This document shows, piece by piece, positions 57,768 through 64,000 of a stretch of DNA of 64,000 bases. The stretch lies in assembly GCF_900168195.1 (NCBI RefSeq), contig NZ_FUYX01000003.1, forward strand, positions 62,001-126,000, written 5' to 3'. Position 1 is the stretch's first letter. Each line of letters opens with the position of its first letter. The position numbers and the translations under genes were made by a program. The DNA is from Allobosea thiooxidans. Its GTDB lineage: Bacteria > Pseudomonadota > Alphaproteobacteria > Rhizobiales > Beijerinckiaceae. The notes under the pieces were generated by a model, which worked only from the letters and a program-made list of their open reading frames with translations, made no database searches and was not told the DNA's origin.

Positions 57768-58613
57768 CTACGCCCCTGCCTTCTCCTGCCGCTTCACGCT
57801 CTGCCAGAGCGCTTCGAGCTCATCGAGCGTCGCGTCCTGGGCCTTGCGCCCTTCGGCGTCGAGCCTATCTTCGATGCCCTTGAAACGGCGCTCGAACTTC
57901 GCGCTCGCCGCGGCCAGGCAAGCTTCCGGGTCGGCATCGACATGGCGGGCGAGGTTGGCGACGACGAAGAGCAGGTCGCCGATCTCTTCCCGGATCGCAT
58001 CCTTATCGCCCTTGGCCAGCGCCTCGTCGATCTCCGCGGTTTCCTCGCGGATCTTGTCGAGCACCAGGCGCGCATCGTTCCAGTCGAAGCCGACCGTCGA
58101 GGCGCGCGCCTGGAGCTTCCAGGCACGGGTGAGGGCGGGCAGCGTATGCGGCACGCCGGCGAGCACACCGGTGTCCTCGGCTTGCGGCGGCAGGCCGGCG
58201 GCTGCGCGCTGCGCCGCCTTGGCGGCTTTTTCCTCGGCCTTGATCCGGTGCCAGAGCACCTTCACCTCGGCCGGCGAGAGATCGCGCGCGTCGCCGAAGA
58301 CATGCGGATGGCGGCGGAGCAGCTTGGAGGTGATCGCCTCGACGACGTCCGGAAAGGCGAAGGAGCCTTCCTCCTCGGCCATGCGGGCATGGAAGACGAC
58401 CTGCAGCAGCAGATCGCCGAGCTCGTCCTTGAGGTCGAGCTTGTCGCCGCGCGCGATCGCATCGGCGACCTCATAGGCCTCCTCGACCGTGTAGGGCGCG
58501 ATGGAAGCAAAATCCTGGTCCAGATCCCAGGGACAGCCGGTTCCCGGCGTGCGCAGCGCCGCCATGATCTCGATCAGCCGGGTGATGTCGCGAGAAGGCT
58601 TCAAGGCTGACAT
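57768..58613 (-). CDS. mazG: Nucleoside triphosphate pyrophosphohydrolase MazG
   Basis: A 281-residue protein with two MazG domains. Domain one has GCPWDLDQDFASIAPYTVEE, EEAYEVADAI and KDELGDLLLQVVFHA; domain two has FDWNDARLVLDKIREETAEI and REEIGDLLFVVANLARH. These acidic motifs bind Mg and (d)NTP. It hydrolyses canonical or abnormal NTPs to monophosphates, affecting nucleotide pools and stringent signals. ATG 58613 was chosen because the upstream in-frame extension is the antisense of arfB. Divergent from arfB across 42 bases. Confidence 0.93.
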   Translation of the reverse strand: MSALKPSRDITRLIEIMAALRTPGTGCPWDLDQDFASIAPYTVEEAYEVADAIARGDKLDLKDELGDLLLQVVFHARMAEEEGSFAFPDVVEAITSKLLRRHPHVFGDARDLSPAEVKVLWHRIKAEEKAAKAAQRAAAGLPPQAEDTGVLAGVPHTLPALTRAWKLQARASTVGFDWNDARLVLDKIREETAEIDEALAKGDKDAIREEIGDLLFVVANLARHVDADPEACLAAASAKFERRFKGIEDRLDAEGRKAQDATLDELEALWQSVKRQEKAGA

Positions 58614-58655
58614 GTCTCCGCTGCAACTTGTCCGGAACTGAAGTAGCCTCCTCCC

Positions 58656-59075
58656 ATGATTCAAGTCACCCCGTCCATTGCGATCGACGAGAGCGAGATC
58701 GAGGAGAGCTTCGTTCGCGCATCCGGTCCCGGCGGCCAGCACGTCAACAAGGTGTCGAGCGCGGTGCAGATCCGCTTCGATGTGCGCCGGTCGCCGTCCC
58801 TGCCCAACGAGGTGGCGATCCGGCTGATGAAGCAGGCCGGAAGCCGTCTGACCCAGGACGGCGTCATCGTCATCGTCGCCCAGGCGCATCGCAGCCAGAA
58901 GCGCAATCGCGAGGAAGCCGTCGAGCGCCTGCTGGAGCTGATCCGCGCGGCTGCGATCCGGCCCGCCGTCCGCCGCGCGACGAAGCCGACCAAGGCCTCG
59001 AAGGAACGCCGCCTCGCCTCCAAGGAGAAGCGCTCTGGCGTCAAGGCCGGCCGGCAGAAGCCGGTATCCGACTAG
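58656..59075 (+). CDS. arfB: Alternative ribosome-rescue factor ArfB
   Basis: A 139-residue codon-independent peptide release factor that rescues ribosomes stalled at an mRNA end. The GGQ motif is at 26-28 (RASGPGGQHVNKVSSAVQIRF) and the basic C-terminal tail, needed to enter the empty mRNA channel, reads ASKERRLASKEKRSGVKAGR. Size and order are standard for ArfB/YaeJ. It is followed one base later by recX, an unusual partner, on the same strand. Confidence 0.94.
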   Translation: MIQVTPSIAIDESEIEESFVRASGPGGQHVNKVSSAVQIRFDVRRSPSLPNEVAIRLMKQAGSRLTQDGVIVIVAQAHRSQKRNREEAVERLLELIRAAAIRPAVRRATKPTKASKERRLASKEKRSGVKAGRQKPVSD

Positions 59076-59076
59076 C

Positions 59077-59655
59077 ATGACCGATCGAGAGGACAGGCGA
59101 GGGCAGGGCGCACGGCTTGCCCGGGCTCCGCGGCGCATCACGCCAGATTACCTCCAGCGCGCAGCGATGCACTATCTCGAACGCTATTCCGCGCCGGCCG
59201 CGCAATTGCGCCGGGTGCTGGCGCGCAAGATCGCGCTGAGCTGCCGCCATCATGGTGAAGACCCGGCGGCGCACAGGACAGTGCTCGATGATGTCGTCTC
59301 GCGTTGCATCGCCTCCGGGCTGGTTGACGATCAGCGTTTTGCCGAGGCGAGGGCTGCAACGCTCAGGCGCCGTGGCCGCTCGGCGCGCGCCGTCGCCGCC
59401 ACGCTCGCCGCGAAGGGCGTGGGCCGCGAGCTTGCACAGCAGGCCAGCAGCGTCAGCGACGAGGAAGAGTTGGCCGCGGCCCGGAAAGCCGCGTGGCGCA
59501 AACGGCTCGGCCCATGGTCGCGCGGGGACCGGGCAGCGAGCCGCCAGAAGGACCTCGCAGCGTTGGCGCGGGCTGGCTTCTCGATCGCGGTCGCCCGCGC
59601 CGTGATCGACGGCGCCGCAGACGAAGACACGGACAGCGGCACGCTGACCTCATAG
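59077..59655 (+). CDS. recX: Recombination regulator RecX
   Basis: A 192-residue three-helix-repeat protein that modulates RecA filaments. YLQRAAMHYLERYSAPAAQLR is the first repeat, GLVDDQRFAEARAATLRRRG the second with the typical D-x-x-x-F-A pattern, and the last third (SRQKDLAALARAGFSIAVARA) the third repeat. It is longer than E. coli RecX, as usual for alphaproteobacteria. It follows arfB by one base and is not near recA. The small antisense gene downstream ends 19 bases after its stop. Confidence 0.88.
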   Translation: MTDREDRRGQGARLARAPRRITPDYLQRAAMHYLERYSAPAAQLRRVLARKIALSCRHHGEDPAAHRTVLDDVVSRCIASGLVDDQRFAEARAATLRRRGRSARAVAATLAAKGVGRELAQQASSVSDEEELAAARKAAWRKRLGPWSRGDRAASRQKDLAALARAGFSIAVARAVIDGAADEDTDSGTLTS

Positions 59656-59674
59656 CGTGGTCAGCGCTCACCGG

Positions 59675-59821
59675 TCATGTCGGGATGCAACGTAGTCTGG
59701 TCGCATCCCACACCCCGTCCTGGCAGGGCACGGTCGCGAAGTCGGTCAACAGAGCCACAGCCAACAGCGCGGCAAAAGCGGCCAGTGCGACCGCCAGGCC
59801 GATGACGGCCATCCTGATCAT
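59675..59821 (-). CDS. Tiny membrane protein with two cysteines, hypothetical
   Basis: A 48-residue candidate found by reading the minus strand. MIRMAVIGLAVALAAFAAL opens a single membrane helix (about 3-26), followed by a periplasmic-type tail TDFATVPCQDGVWDATRL ending RCIPT, with Cys33 and Cys45 able to form a disulfide. A strong GAGAGGGA lies 7 bases upstream of ATG 59821. It follows the Bug-family gene on the same strand by 73 bases. No family recognised. Confidence 0.5.
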   Translation of the reverse strand: MIRMAVIGLAVALAAFAALLAVALLTDFATVPCQDGVWDATRLRCIPT

Positions 59822-59894
59822 GCTCTGTCCCTCTCACATCAAGCCACTGGCGCAGGCCGATGCGACCAGGAAAGGTGGCAGCAAGCCGCCCCCC

Positions 59895-60872
59895 TCATTC
59901 GAGCTTGACCTGCGCCTCCTTGACGACCTTGCCCCAGCGCTCGACCTCGGCCGAGACGAAGCGGCCGAAATCATCGCCGGAGAGGCTCGGGATTGGCGAG
60001 CCGTTCTTCTTCCAGGCGGCCTCGATCATCGGGGTCTTGAGGGCTTTCTCGACCTCGCTGCGCATCCGGTTCACGATCTCGGGCGGCGTGCCCTTCGGCG
60101 CCCAGAGCGCATACCAGGTCGAAACCTCGAAGCCTTGGAGGCCGGCCTCCTTCGCCGTCGGCACGTCGGGCACCGCCTCGGACCGCGTCGGCGAGGCGAC
60201 GGCGAGGCCGCGCAGAGTTCCGTTCTGGATCTGGGCCGCGGAAGAGCCGAGGCCGTCGAACAGCAGGTCGACCTGGCCGGCGACCGTGTCCTGCAGGGCC
60301 GGGCCGGCACCGCGATAGGGCACATGCGTCAGCTTGGTGCCGGTCGAGATCTGGAAAAGCTCGCCCGCGAGGTGATGCGTCGTGCCGTTCCCGGCCGAGG
60401 CGAAGTTGAGCTTCTCGGGGTTCTGCTTCGCGAAGGCGACCAGCTCGGCAACGGTCTTCGCCTGGACCTTGCCGGGATGGACGACGATAACCTGCGGCGG
60501 CTGGGCGATCACCGCGATCGGAACGAAATCCGTCTGGATGTTGTAGTCGAGCTTCGGATAGAGCGCCGGGGCGATGGCATGGTGCGCCGCGCCGACGAAG
60601 AAGGTGTAGCCGTCCGGCTTCGCCTTGGCGGCAGCCGAGGCGCCGACCGTTCCGCCGGCGCCGCCGCGGTTCTCGATGACGATGCGCTGGCCAAGCTGCT
60701 GGTCGAGCTGGGCTGCGAGCGGGCGCGCGAAGGCGTCGGTGCCGCCGCCGGCCGGAAACGGCACGATGAAGGTGATCGGCCTCTGCGGCCAGGTTTCGGC
60801 ATGGGCCGGCGCCAGAATCGCCAGCGCGGACGCGGCCGTCGCCGCCGCGATCAGATGTCGCTTCGTGATCAT
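59895..60872 (-). CDS. Bug family tripartite tricarboxylate transporter substrate-binding protein
   Basis: A 325-residue periplasmic binding protein. A signal peptide (ITKRHLIAAATAASALAILA, cut after AHA) precedes the domain start ETWPQRPITFIVPFPAGGGTD. IENRGGAGGTVGA, KPDGYTFFVG and VPYRGAGPALQDTVAGQVDLLF are Bug hallmarks, and the C-terminal WGKVVKEAQVKLE is typical. Such proteins capture carboxylates (TctC type) for TctAB transporters; none is next to it, so it may be an orphan. GAGAGGAA before ATG 60872 decides the start. Confidence 0.92.
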   Translation of the reverse strand: MITKRHLIAAATAASALAILAPAHAETWPQRPITFIVPFPAGGGTDAFARPLAAQLDQQLGQRIVIENRGGAGGTVGASAAAKAKPDGYTFFVGAAHHAIAPALYPKLDYNIQTDFVPIAVIAQPPQVIVVHPGKVQAKTVAELVAFAKQNPEKLNFASAGNGTTHHLAGELFQISTGTKLTHVPYRGAGPALQDTVAGQVDLLFDGLGSSAAQIQNGTLRGLAVASPTRSEAVPDVPTAKEAGLQGFEVSTWYALWAPKGTPPEIVNRMRSEVEKALKTPMIEAAWKKNGSPIPSLSGDDFGRFVSAEVERWGKVVKEAQVKLE

Positions 60873-61007
60873 CGAGATTCCTCTCCCTGAGAAAGGCTCT
60901 TTCCGGCCTTCGGTGCGCGCTCGATCAGACATCGGCGCTTTCCCGGGATTAGGCCATCGCGCGTCTCGGTTTGGCAAGCGGCTCGCCGCCTGGGGAGATG
61001 GCCGCGG

Positions 61008-62486
61008 TCAGGCCTCCGGGTTCCTCTCGGCGGCGGTCATCGTGCCGATCTCGTCCGTCGTCGAGTCGGCGCTGCCGCGCCGGCCCGCCACGGAGTCGCC
61101 CGCCGTCTCGTCCGGACTCGGTTTCAGCTTCGGGAGCGATATCCGCACCTTCAGCCCGCCCTCGGGGTGGTTCGACAGGAGGACTTCGCCGCCATGGGAG
61201 CGGATAACGGCGCGCGCGATCGTCAGCCCCAGGCCCGACCCGCCCGTTTCCCGGCCGCGCGATTCTTCCAGCCGGGCAAAGGGCTGGAAGACCCGCTCCA
61301 TGTCGGCTTCGGGGATGCCGGGGCCGTCATCCGCGACGATGACGATGAGTTCGGTCCGCGTATCCCGGATCTCGACCGTGACGGTGTCTCCGAACTTCAC
61401 CGCATTGCCGATGAGATTCCAGAAGGCGCGCTTCAGGGCCGTCAGCCTGCCGAGCACCCGCCCATGCGCGATCCCGCCCAGAGCAATGCGGCGCCCCTGG
61501 TCGATCTGCTCGTCGACGATGGTCTCGACCACCGAGACGAGGTCGATCGGGCGGATCGGTTCGCTGGAGATGCCGCCGCGCAGATATTCCAGCGTGGAAT
61601 CGATCATCGTCTCCATCTCGCCGAGATCGGCATCGATGAGACGTCGCGTCGCGTCGTCGTCGAGCAGTTCGGAACGCAGCCTGAGCCGGGTGATGGGCGT
61701 GCGCAGGTCGTGCGAGACGGCCGCGAGCGCCTGCGTGCGCTCGGCGACGAGGTGCTGGATGCGCTCGCGCATGGTGTTGAATGCCTGCGCGGCGCGGCGC
61801 ACCTCGGAAGGCCCGCGCTCCGGAAGCGGGTGGGGCGCTTCATCGAGGCTGAAGCGCTCGGCCGCGACGGCCAGCTCCCGCAACGGGCGCGTCGCCCAGC
61901 GCAGCAGCAGCAGCGCGACGACGACGATGCCCACGGCGAAACAGATCGCGATGGCCATCACGCTCCAGTCGGCATGCTGCGTCGTTCCGAGCGCGGATGA
62001 GGAGAAGTTGACCCAGGAGCCGTCCGCCAGCCGCGCCGAGACCAGCATCATGTGCCGATAGGCATCGGCATCGGCATTGCCGGCGCCGAGCGCGCCGTCA
62101 TCGGCGAATCCGACCCGGAAGGAGTCCGCGGCGAGATCCGGCACCAGCTCCCGGAGATGGGCCTCCATCGCTTGTGTCCGTGCCGTCTTCGGCGCCGTGC
62201 CCAGCACCAGACTGACCTTGCTCCAATGCACCTCGAGGCTGGCGCTGGAGAGATCGTGCGCAACGCGATCGCGGTCGGGAGCCTGGGGAAGGCTTGCGAT
62301 GGCGCGCTTGATCGAGACGATGCGCTCGGCGAGGCCGCGGTCACGCGCCGTCGTGGCCAGGCTTTCGACGCCGACGCGATAGGCCCAATAGCCGAGGAAA
62401 TGGAAGGCGAGCAAAGCCGCGACCAGGATCAGGATCGCCTGGCCGGCGACGGTATCGGGAAAGAGGCGGCTCAGAGCTTTCTTCAA
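61008..62486 (-). CDS. Sensor histidine kinase (EnvZ-like)
   Basis: A 492-residue inner membrane kinase. Membrane segments at about 16-36 and 175-196 flank a periplasmic domain of about 140 residues with no Cys pair or obvious metal motif. HAMP (about 197-250) follows, then HisKA with His259 in AVSHDLRTPITRLRLRSEL and an ATPase domain (NLIGNAVKFGD, DDGPGIPE, GSGLGLTIA). Its start overlaps the regulator stop by 4 bases (ATGA). The signal is unknown. The divergent lipoprotein-TolC genes suggest an efflux-related response. Confidence 0.9.
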   Translation of the reverse strand: MKKALSRLFPDTVAGQAILILVAALLAFHFLGYWAYRVGVESLATTARDRGLAERIVSIKRAIASLPQAPDRDRVAHDLSSASLEVHWSKVSLVLGTAPKTARTQAMEAHLRELVPDLAADSFRVGFADDGALGAGNADADAYRHMMLVSARLADGSWVNFSSSALGTTQHADWSVMAIAICFAVGIVVVALLLLRWATRPLRELAVAAERFSLDEAPHPLPERGPSEVRRAAQAFNTMRERIQHLVAERTQALAAVSHDLRTPITRLRLRSELLDDDATRRLIDADLGEMETMIDSTLEYLRGGISSEPIRPIDLVSVVETIVDEQIDQGRRIALGGIAHGRVLGRLTALKRAFWNLIGNAVKFGDTVTVEIRDTRTELIVIVADDGPGIPEADMERVFQPFARLEESRGRETGGSGLGLTIARAVIRSHGGEVLLSNHPEGGLKVRISLPKLKPSPDETAGDSVAGRRGSADSTTDEIGTMTAAERNPEA

Positions 62487-63262
62487 GCGGGCTGTCCCTG
62501 CCGCGACTGCACATCGCAGGCCAGCATATATCCCGCGCCGCGGATCGTCTTGATCAGCTGCCCGCCATTCTGCCCGGCCTCGAGCTTGCGCCGCAGCCTG
62601 CTGATCTGGACGTCGATGGTCCGGTCGAAGGGGTCGTTGCTCGCACGCGCCTTGGCGAACTGCATCAGGGCCTCGCGCGACAGCACCCGGTTGGCGTGTT
62701 CGACGAAGGCGACGAGGAGGTCGAACTCGCCGGTCGAGAGATCGATCAACGTCCCTGAGGGCGACTGGAGCTCGCGGCGGCGCAGATCCATCGCCCAGCC
62801 GTCGAAGCTGATGATCTCGCTTCCCCGCGCCTCGGCGGAACCGCGCGCGGCGCGCGAGCGGCGCAGCACGGCCCGGACCCGGGCCAGCAATTCGCGCGGG
62901 CTGAACGGCTTGGTGACGTAGTCGTCGGCGCCGCCCTCGAGCCCCATGATGCGCACGCTTTCCTCGCTGCGGGCGGTCAGCATCACGATCGGGACATGCG
63001 AGGTTGCCCTGACGTCCTGGCAGAGCTCCACCCCGGACCGGCCCGGCAGCATCAGATCGAGGATGATCAGGTCGATCGGCGTATGCGCCAGCACGTCCAT
63101 CATCGCCTGACCGTCGTGAGCACCGACGACCTGATAGCCGTGGCGCTGGAGGAAGCGCGCCACGAGCAGCCGGATCTGCGGATCGTCGTCCACGATCAGG
63201 ATGTGCCCGTGGTCGTCGTTGGGTAGCGCGGCGGGCGCCAGGTTCGCGTGCGTCTCGTCCAT
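62483..63262 (-). CDS. OmpR-family response regulator
   Basis: A 259-residue regulator. Receiver domain (about 18-135: HILIVDDDPQIRLLVARFL, phosphoacceptor Asp69 in LIILDLMLPGRSG, TARSEESVRIMGLEGGADDY) and a winged-helix DNA-binding domain (about 158-250: LIDLSTGEFDLLVAFVEH, RTIDVQISRLRRKLE, IKTIRGAGYML). A longer in-frame reading up to 63550 would enclose the divergent promoter and is rejected. Tandem TTTGAAAC/TTTGTAAC half-sites lie 92 bases upstream, in the shared region with the lipoprotein gene, and may be its own operator. Confidence 0.92.
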   Translation of the reverse strand: MDETHANLAPAALPNDDHGHILIVDDDPQIRLLVARFLQRHGYQVVGAHDGQAMMDVLAHTPIDLIILDLMLPGRSGVELCQDVRATSHVPIVMLTARSEESVRIMGLEGGADDYVTKPFSPRELLARVRAVLRRSRAARGSAEARGSEIISFDGWAMDLRRRELQSPSGTLIDLSTGEFDLLVAFVEHANRVLSREALMQFAKARASNDPFDRTIDVQISRLRRKLEAGQNGGQLIKTIRGAGYMLACDVQSRQGQPA

Positions 63263-63353
63263 TTTCCTCGGATGCGCCCCGTCGGGTCGAGCCCCGCCTG
63301 TCGCCGGAGCGTACCGCACCATAGCGCCCGGATCGCCGGGCCGCCCGGACTGC

Positions 63354-63371
63354 TTTGAAACAATTTGTAAC
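63354..63371. promoter_or_regulatory. Tandem half-sites in the divergent regulator/lipoprotein region
   Basis: Direct repeat TTTGAAAC (63354-63361) and TTTGTAAC (63364-63371), identical at 7 of 8 positions, with a period of 10 bases, about one helical turn. This is the typical layout of OmpR/PhoB-family operators, and the region lies between an OmpR-type regulator and a divergent lipoprotein-TolC pair. Confidence 0.5.
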
Positions 63372-63428
63372 GGACGCCCCGCCGAACCGGTTGCTACCCC
63401 TGGATCACCGAAACCGGGGAGTCGAATC

Positions 63429-63647
63429 GTGACGTTCGTGAAGGTGCCGACCATTGCTGCGATCGGGCTTGCGCTTGGCGCCTGCACGCTCGCTCCCATC
63501 CCCGAGCACCTCGCCCGGCCGGCCGACCCCAGCGTCAAGGTTCCCGCCACCGCCTATCGCAGCGTGACCGCCGGCGCAGCGACGCTGCGACCGGCCGAGC
63601 CGAAGGACTGGCACGAGCTCAACCGCCGGGTCGGGCCGCTGCCATGA
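63429..63647 (+). CDS. Small lipoprotein upstream of a TolC-family gene
   Basis: A 72-residue protein with a lipoprotein signal (lipobox LGAC, Cys about residue 19 of PTIAAIGLALGAC) and a Pro/Ala-rich mature part ending DWHELNRRVGPLP. Short lipoproteins of this type often precede TolC-like and copper-oxidase genes in metal-resistance operons, but that context is not visible here. GTG 63429 has GGGGAG 8 bases upstream. The TolC-family gene begins 59 bases later on the same strand. Confidence 0.7.
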   Translation: MTFVKVPTIAAIGLALGACTLAPIPEHLARPADPSVKVPATAYRSVTAGAATLRPAEPKDWHELNRRVGPLP

Positions 63648-63706
63648 CGCCGGCCTGCCCGATCGCTTCCCACCACGGATCCGCCGCCTTGCGAGAGAAG
63701 CCTGTC

Positions 63707-64000
63707 TTGACCGCTACCACGATCTCCACCCGCCGCGCCTTCCGGTTCGGCCTTCTCGCCGGCGCGGCCATCCTGCTCGGTGGCTGCGCGAGCTTCTCGC
63801 CGGATGGCGGCCTGAGCTCGGTGCAGGCGATCAGCTACAGCGAGCTGGGCAAGGACGTCGTGAAGATCGGCGACGACCAGGCCGCGCTCACGGCCAAGGC
63901 CCGCGTCGACCAGCTGCTGCGCAAGCCGCTGACGGCGGATGCCGCCGTCCAGGTCGCGCTGCTCAACAATCGCGGCCTCCAGGCGGCGTTCAACGAGCTC
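63707..64000 (+). CDS. TolC-family outer membrane efflux protein, N-terminal part (partial)
   Basis: The first 98 codons are present; the gene runs off the window. It has a signal with lipobox LLGGC (RRAFRFGLLAGAAILLGGC), so it is probably an outer membrane lipoprotein as in RND outer membrane factors. It continues with ISYSELGKDVVKIGD and KPLTADAAVQVALLNNRGLQ, the start of the TolC-family coiled-coil domain. TTG 63707 has GAGAGAAG upstream and no better start is seen. Its partners lie beyond the window. Confidence 0.78.
   Translation, partial: MTATTISTRRAFRFGLLAGAAILLGGCASFSPDGGLSSVQAISYSELGKDVVKIGDDQAALTAKARVDQLLRKPLTADAAVQVALLNNRGLQAAFNEL

Overview
The window is about 64 kb of very GC-rich DNA with dense, mostly operonic gene packing. 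The gene content points to an alphaproteobacterium of the order Hyphomicrobiales (Rhizobiales), perhaps Bosea or a relative; the genus is a guess. Supporting signs are a pyruvate dehydrogenase E1-beta that carries its own lipoyl domain, the dusB(nifR3)-ntrB-ntrC-ntrY-ntrX-hfq-hflX gene order, a fused ispDF, small DUF1127 and DUF4167 proteins, a candidate Irr iron-control element before the suf operon, and REP-like palindromes of rhizobial type.

Layout. 1-7 kb: end of prfB, a membrane-anchored M23 peptidase, a Bcp peroxiredoxin, a large AsmA-like protein and tyrS. 7-9 kb: a DUF1127 gene divergent from a LysR regulator, then an alpha/beta hydrolase. 9.2-19.3 kb: the Fe-S cluster assembly locus (NifS-type cysteine desulfurase, sufB, sufC, sufD, a 4-OT-type tautomerase, sufS, sufT). 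It is interrupted by a PhzF / YjbR / Ldh metabolic block and resumes with sufA. 19.3-26.5 kb: a diguanylate cyclase, an RhlE-type helicase, a hydrolase, a small pilin-like protein, a second LysR regulator and parE. 26.7-30.7 kb: a surface-polysaccharide operon (flippase, GT2, GT4). 30.7-34.5 kb: glnB-glnA and the NAD(P)HX repair enzyme. 34.5-37.4 kb: a loosely packed stretch of small proteins (PRC-barrel, ribbon-helix-helix, HigA-N-like, secreted, DUF4167-like) ending in tRNA-Lys(UUU). 37.5-46.7 kb: ftsB-like gene, pdhA-pdhB-pdhC-lpd, an FkbM methyltransferase, two small membrane proteins, lipA and a COQ10/RatA protein. 46.7-57.8 kb: cinA and ispDF opposite dusB, ntrBC, ntrYX, hfq and hflX. 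57.8-64 kb: mazG, arfB, recX, a tiny membrane protein, a Bug-family binding protein, an OmpR/EnvZ-type two-component system, and a divergent lipoprotein plus TolC-family gene cut by the window end.

How the genes fit together. Three connected systems dominate. The first is Fe-S cluster assembly (suf), probably iron-responsive through Irr. The second is pyruvate oxidation with its lipoyl supply: lipA makes the lipoyl groups carried by E1-beta and E2 and is itself an Fe-S enzyme. The third is nitrogen control, with glnB/glnA as sensor and output and ntrBC/ntrYX as regulators. The least explained features are small ones: a tautomerase inside the suf operon, a shared hairpin before both sufB and sufA, structured repeats inside and at the end of the suf operon, an NtrX without the GAFTGA loop, and several candidate operators and tiny membrane proteins.
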